Source: Chitinophagaceae bacterium
GTDB taxonomy: Bacteria; Bacteroidota; Bacteroidia; Chitinophagales; Chitinophagaceae
Direction of reading: 5' to 3'
NCBI GenBank assembly: GCA_019638595.1
Contig: JAHBTJ010000002.1
Span: 248,001-312,000, forward strand
Length of the DNA: 64,000 nucleotides
The translations under genes were made by a program, and so were the position numbers. This document shows positions 63,171 to 64,000 of the stretch, piece after piece. Each line of letters starts with the position of its first letter. Within the stretch, counting starts at the first letter, position 1. The notes beneath the pieces were generated by a model, which was given only the letters and a program-made list of their open reading frames with translations, had not been told where the DNA came from and ran no database searches.

Positions 63171-64000
63171 ATGATGAAGCAAACAATCAGATTTACAGTA
63201 GCGGCTGTGTTAATGTGCAATGTTGCTTTTGCGCAGTCTGTAGATGAGGGGAAGAAATTTTTCTATTATGAAAAATACAACAGTGCGAAAGAAACACTTG
63301 AAAAAGCGGTGGCTGCCAAGCCGGATGATGTTGAAGCCGTATATTGGTTAGGTCAAACATTGATTGAGCAGGATGATATAGCGGGCGCAAAAGCTGTTTA
63401 TCAAAAGGCTTTGCAGGCCAAGGGAAGCGACCCCCTGCTGCTGGTAGCTATGGGACATGTTGAATTACTTGAAAATAAAGGGAACGACGCCCGCCAGCGT
63501 TTTGAAACCGCTATCAGCCTTACCAAAGGGAAAGATATTGGTATTTTTAATGCGATAGGACGGGCCAATGCCGATGCCCCCGCAGGAGACGCAAAATATG
63601 GTATTGAAAAATTAACAGCAGCCACCCAGGTAAAAAAGTTTAAGGAACCTTCGGTATATATTAATATGGGTGATGCCTACCGTAAGCTGGCAGATGGCGG
63701 CGGAGCCGTTACGGCTTATAACGAAGCATTGGTGCTTGATCCAAAATACGCGGAAGCAAAATATAAGATCGGTAAAGTATATGTTACCCAGGGCAACGAC
63801 CAGTCTTCGATATTCCTGAAAAATTTTAACGAAGCGGTGGAACTGGATCCTGCTTATGGTCCCGCCTATTATGAATTGTACAAATACTGGTACTCAAGGG
63901 ATGTAAACAAAGCCAGGGACTTTTTTGCAAAATATAAAAGCAACACGGATTTTACCGCTTCGGTAGAGGCTGAAGAGATCAGCCTGGTATACGCATCGGG
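63171..64000 (+). CDS. TPR-repeat protein, exported, 3'-partial
   Basis: The frame starts at ATG 63171 (MMKQTIRFTVAAVL, signal peptide ending near FAQS, about residue 21) and stays open to the window edge, about 276 residues visible. TPR units are evident: YYEKYNSAKETLEKAVAAKP, YWLGQTLIEQDDIAGAKAVY, YINMGDAYRKLADGGGAVTA, and NEALVLDPKYAEAKYKIGKV. It is probably a periplasmic scaffold. It is 40 bp behind the PstS-like gene and probably in the same operon. Confidence 0.88.
   Translation, partial: MMKQTIRFTVAAVLMCNVAFAQSVDEGKKFFYYEKYNSAKETLEKAVAAKPDDVEAVYWLGQTLIEQDDIAGAKAVYQKALQAKGSDPLLLVAMGHVELLENKGNDARQRFETAISLTKGKDIGIFNAIGRANADAPAGDAKYGIEKLTAATQVKKFKEPSVYINMGDAYRKLADGGGAVTAYNEALVLDPKYAEAKYKIGKVYVTQGNDQSSIFLKNFNEAVELDPAYGPAYYELYKYWYSRDVNKARDFFAKYKSNTDFTASVEAEEISLVYAS

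Noticed and set aside
1-64000. Prophage, insertion sequence or integrative element
   Set aside because: No integrase, transposase, phage structural or conjugation gene and no tRNA with attachment repeats is visible; the repeats found are all short and noncoding.

Overview
The window looks like a chromosomal segment of a Bacteroidota bacterium, most likely a soil or plant-litter member of the Chitinophagaceae (family placement is inference). The signs are a SusC/SusD pair with a hybrid two-component (HTCS) regulator, a type IX secretion (T9SS) sorting domain on a giant surface protein, an S46 dipeptidyl-peptidase, LytS/LytTR signalling, many Bacteroidota-type lipoproteins, and the rplM-rpsI-rpsB-tsf gene order. 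No rRNA, tRNA, CRISPR array, transposase, integrase or prophage gene was found.

Layout. 1-12.2 kb: the 3' part of an acetyl-xylan-esterase-like gene, an intergenic palindromic element, a 1861-residue T9SS repeat protein, GluQ-RS, a small DUF3592-like membrane protein, then a sugar-isomerase-like TIM barrel, an FAD oxidoreductase and a small unknown protein in a row. 12.4-19.8 kb (minus strand): S46 peptidase, oligopeptidase B-like S9 peptidase and Dxs, with a large repeat-rich gap (14.63-15.61 kb) that carries an inverted copy of the 1-kb element. 20.0-23.7 kb (plus): a truncated duplicate of a LytS-type sensor membrane domain, the full sensor kinase, its LytTR response regulator, and an M28 peptidase. 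23.75-26.47 kb (minus): tsf, rpsB, rpsI, rplM.

26.7-51.0 kb is a glycan-utilisation region. A 180-bp divergent region at 43.28-43.46 kb separates the minus-strand HTCS from plus-strand SusC, SusD, a double GH43 protein and a further GH43-like propeller enzyme. Behind the HTCS on the minus strand lie a GH2 beta-galactosidase-like enzyme, a single GH43, a DUF4965 'glutaminase-like' protein, galactokinase, aldose epimerase, a GH5-like enzyme and a GH29 fucosidase. The enzyme set suggests a plant polymer with arabinose and galactose (arabinogalactan or pectic side chains, possibly fucosylated): glycosidases release sugars, SusCD imports oligosaccharides, GalM/GalK start galactose catabolism, and the HTCS senses the oligosaccharide. 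The substrate is inferred.

51.4-64 kb: a serine beta-lactamase-like hydrolase, a phytanoyl-CoA dioxygenase-like enzyme divergent from a cupin/AraC regulator, an LVIVD lipoprotein, an APC permease followed by DUF1611/DgcN and an enolase-superfamily epimerase (a likely D-glutamate or dipeptide module), a cystathionine gamma-synthase-type PLP enzyme, two small unknown proteins, a PstS-like lipoprotein and a TPR protein that runs off the window.

The least explained material is noncoding: several distinct palindromic or tandem repeats occupy the longer intergenic gaps. The same long element occurs at 1.0 and 15.0 kb in opposite orientation, and a second hairpin family flanks galM-galK-DUF4965 in opposite orientations. 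These, the double GH43, the truncated sensor duplicate and the DUF4965 protein inside a glycan locus are the best targets for a second look.
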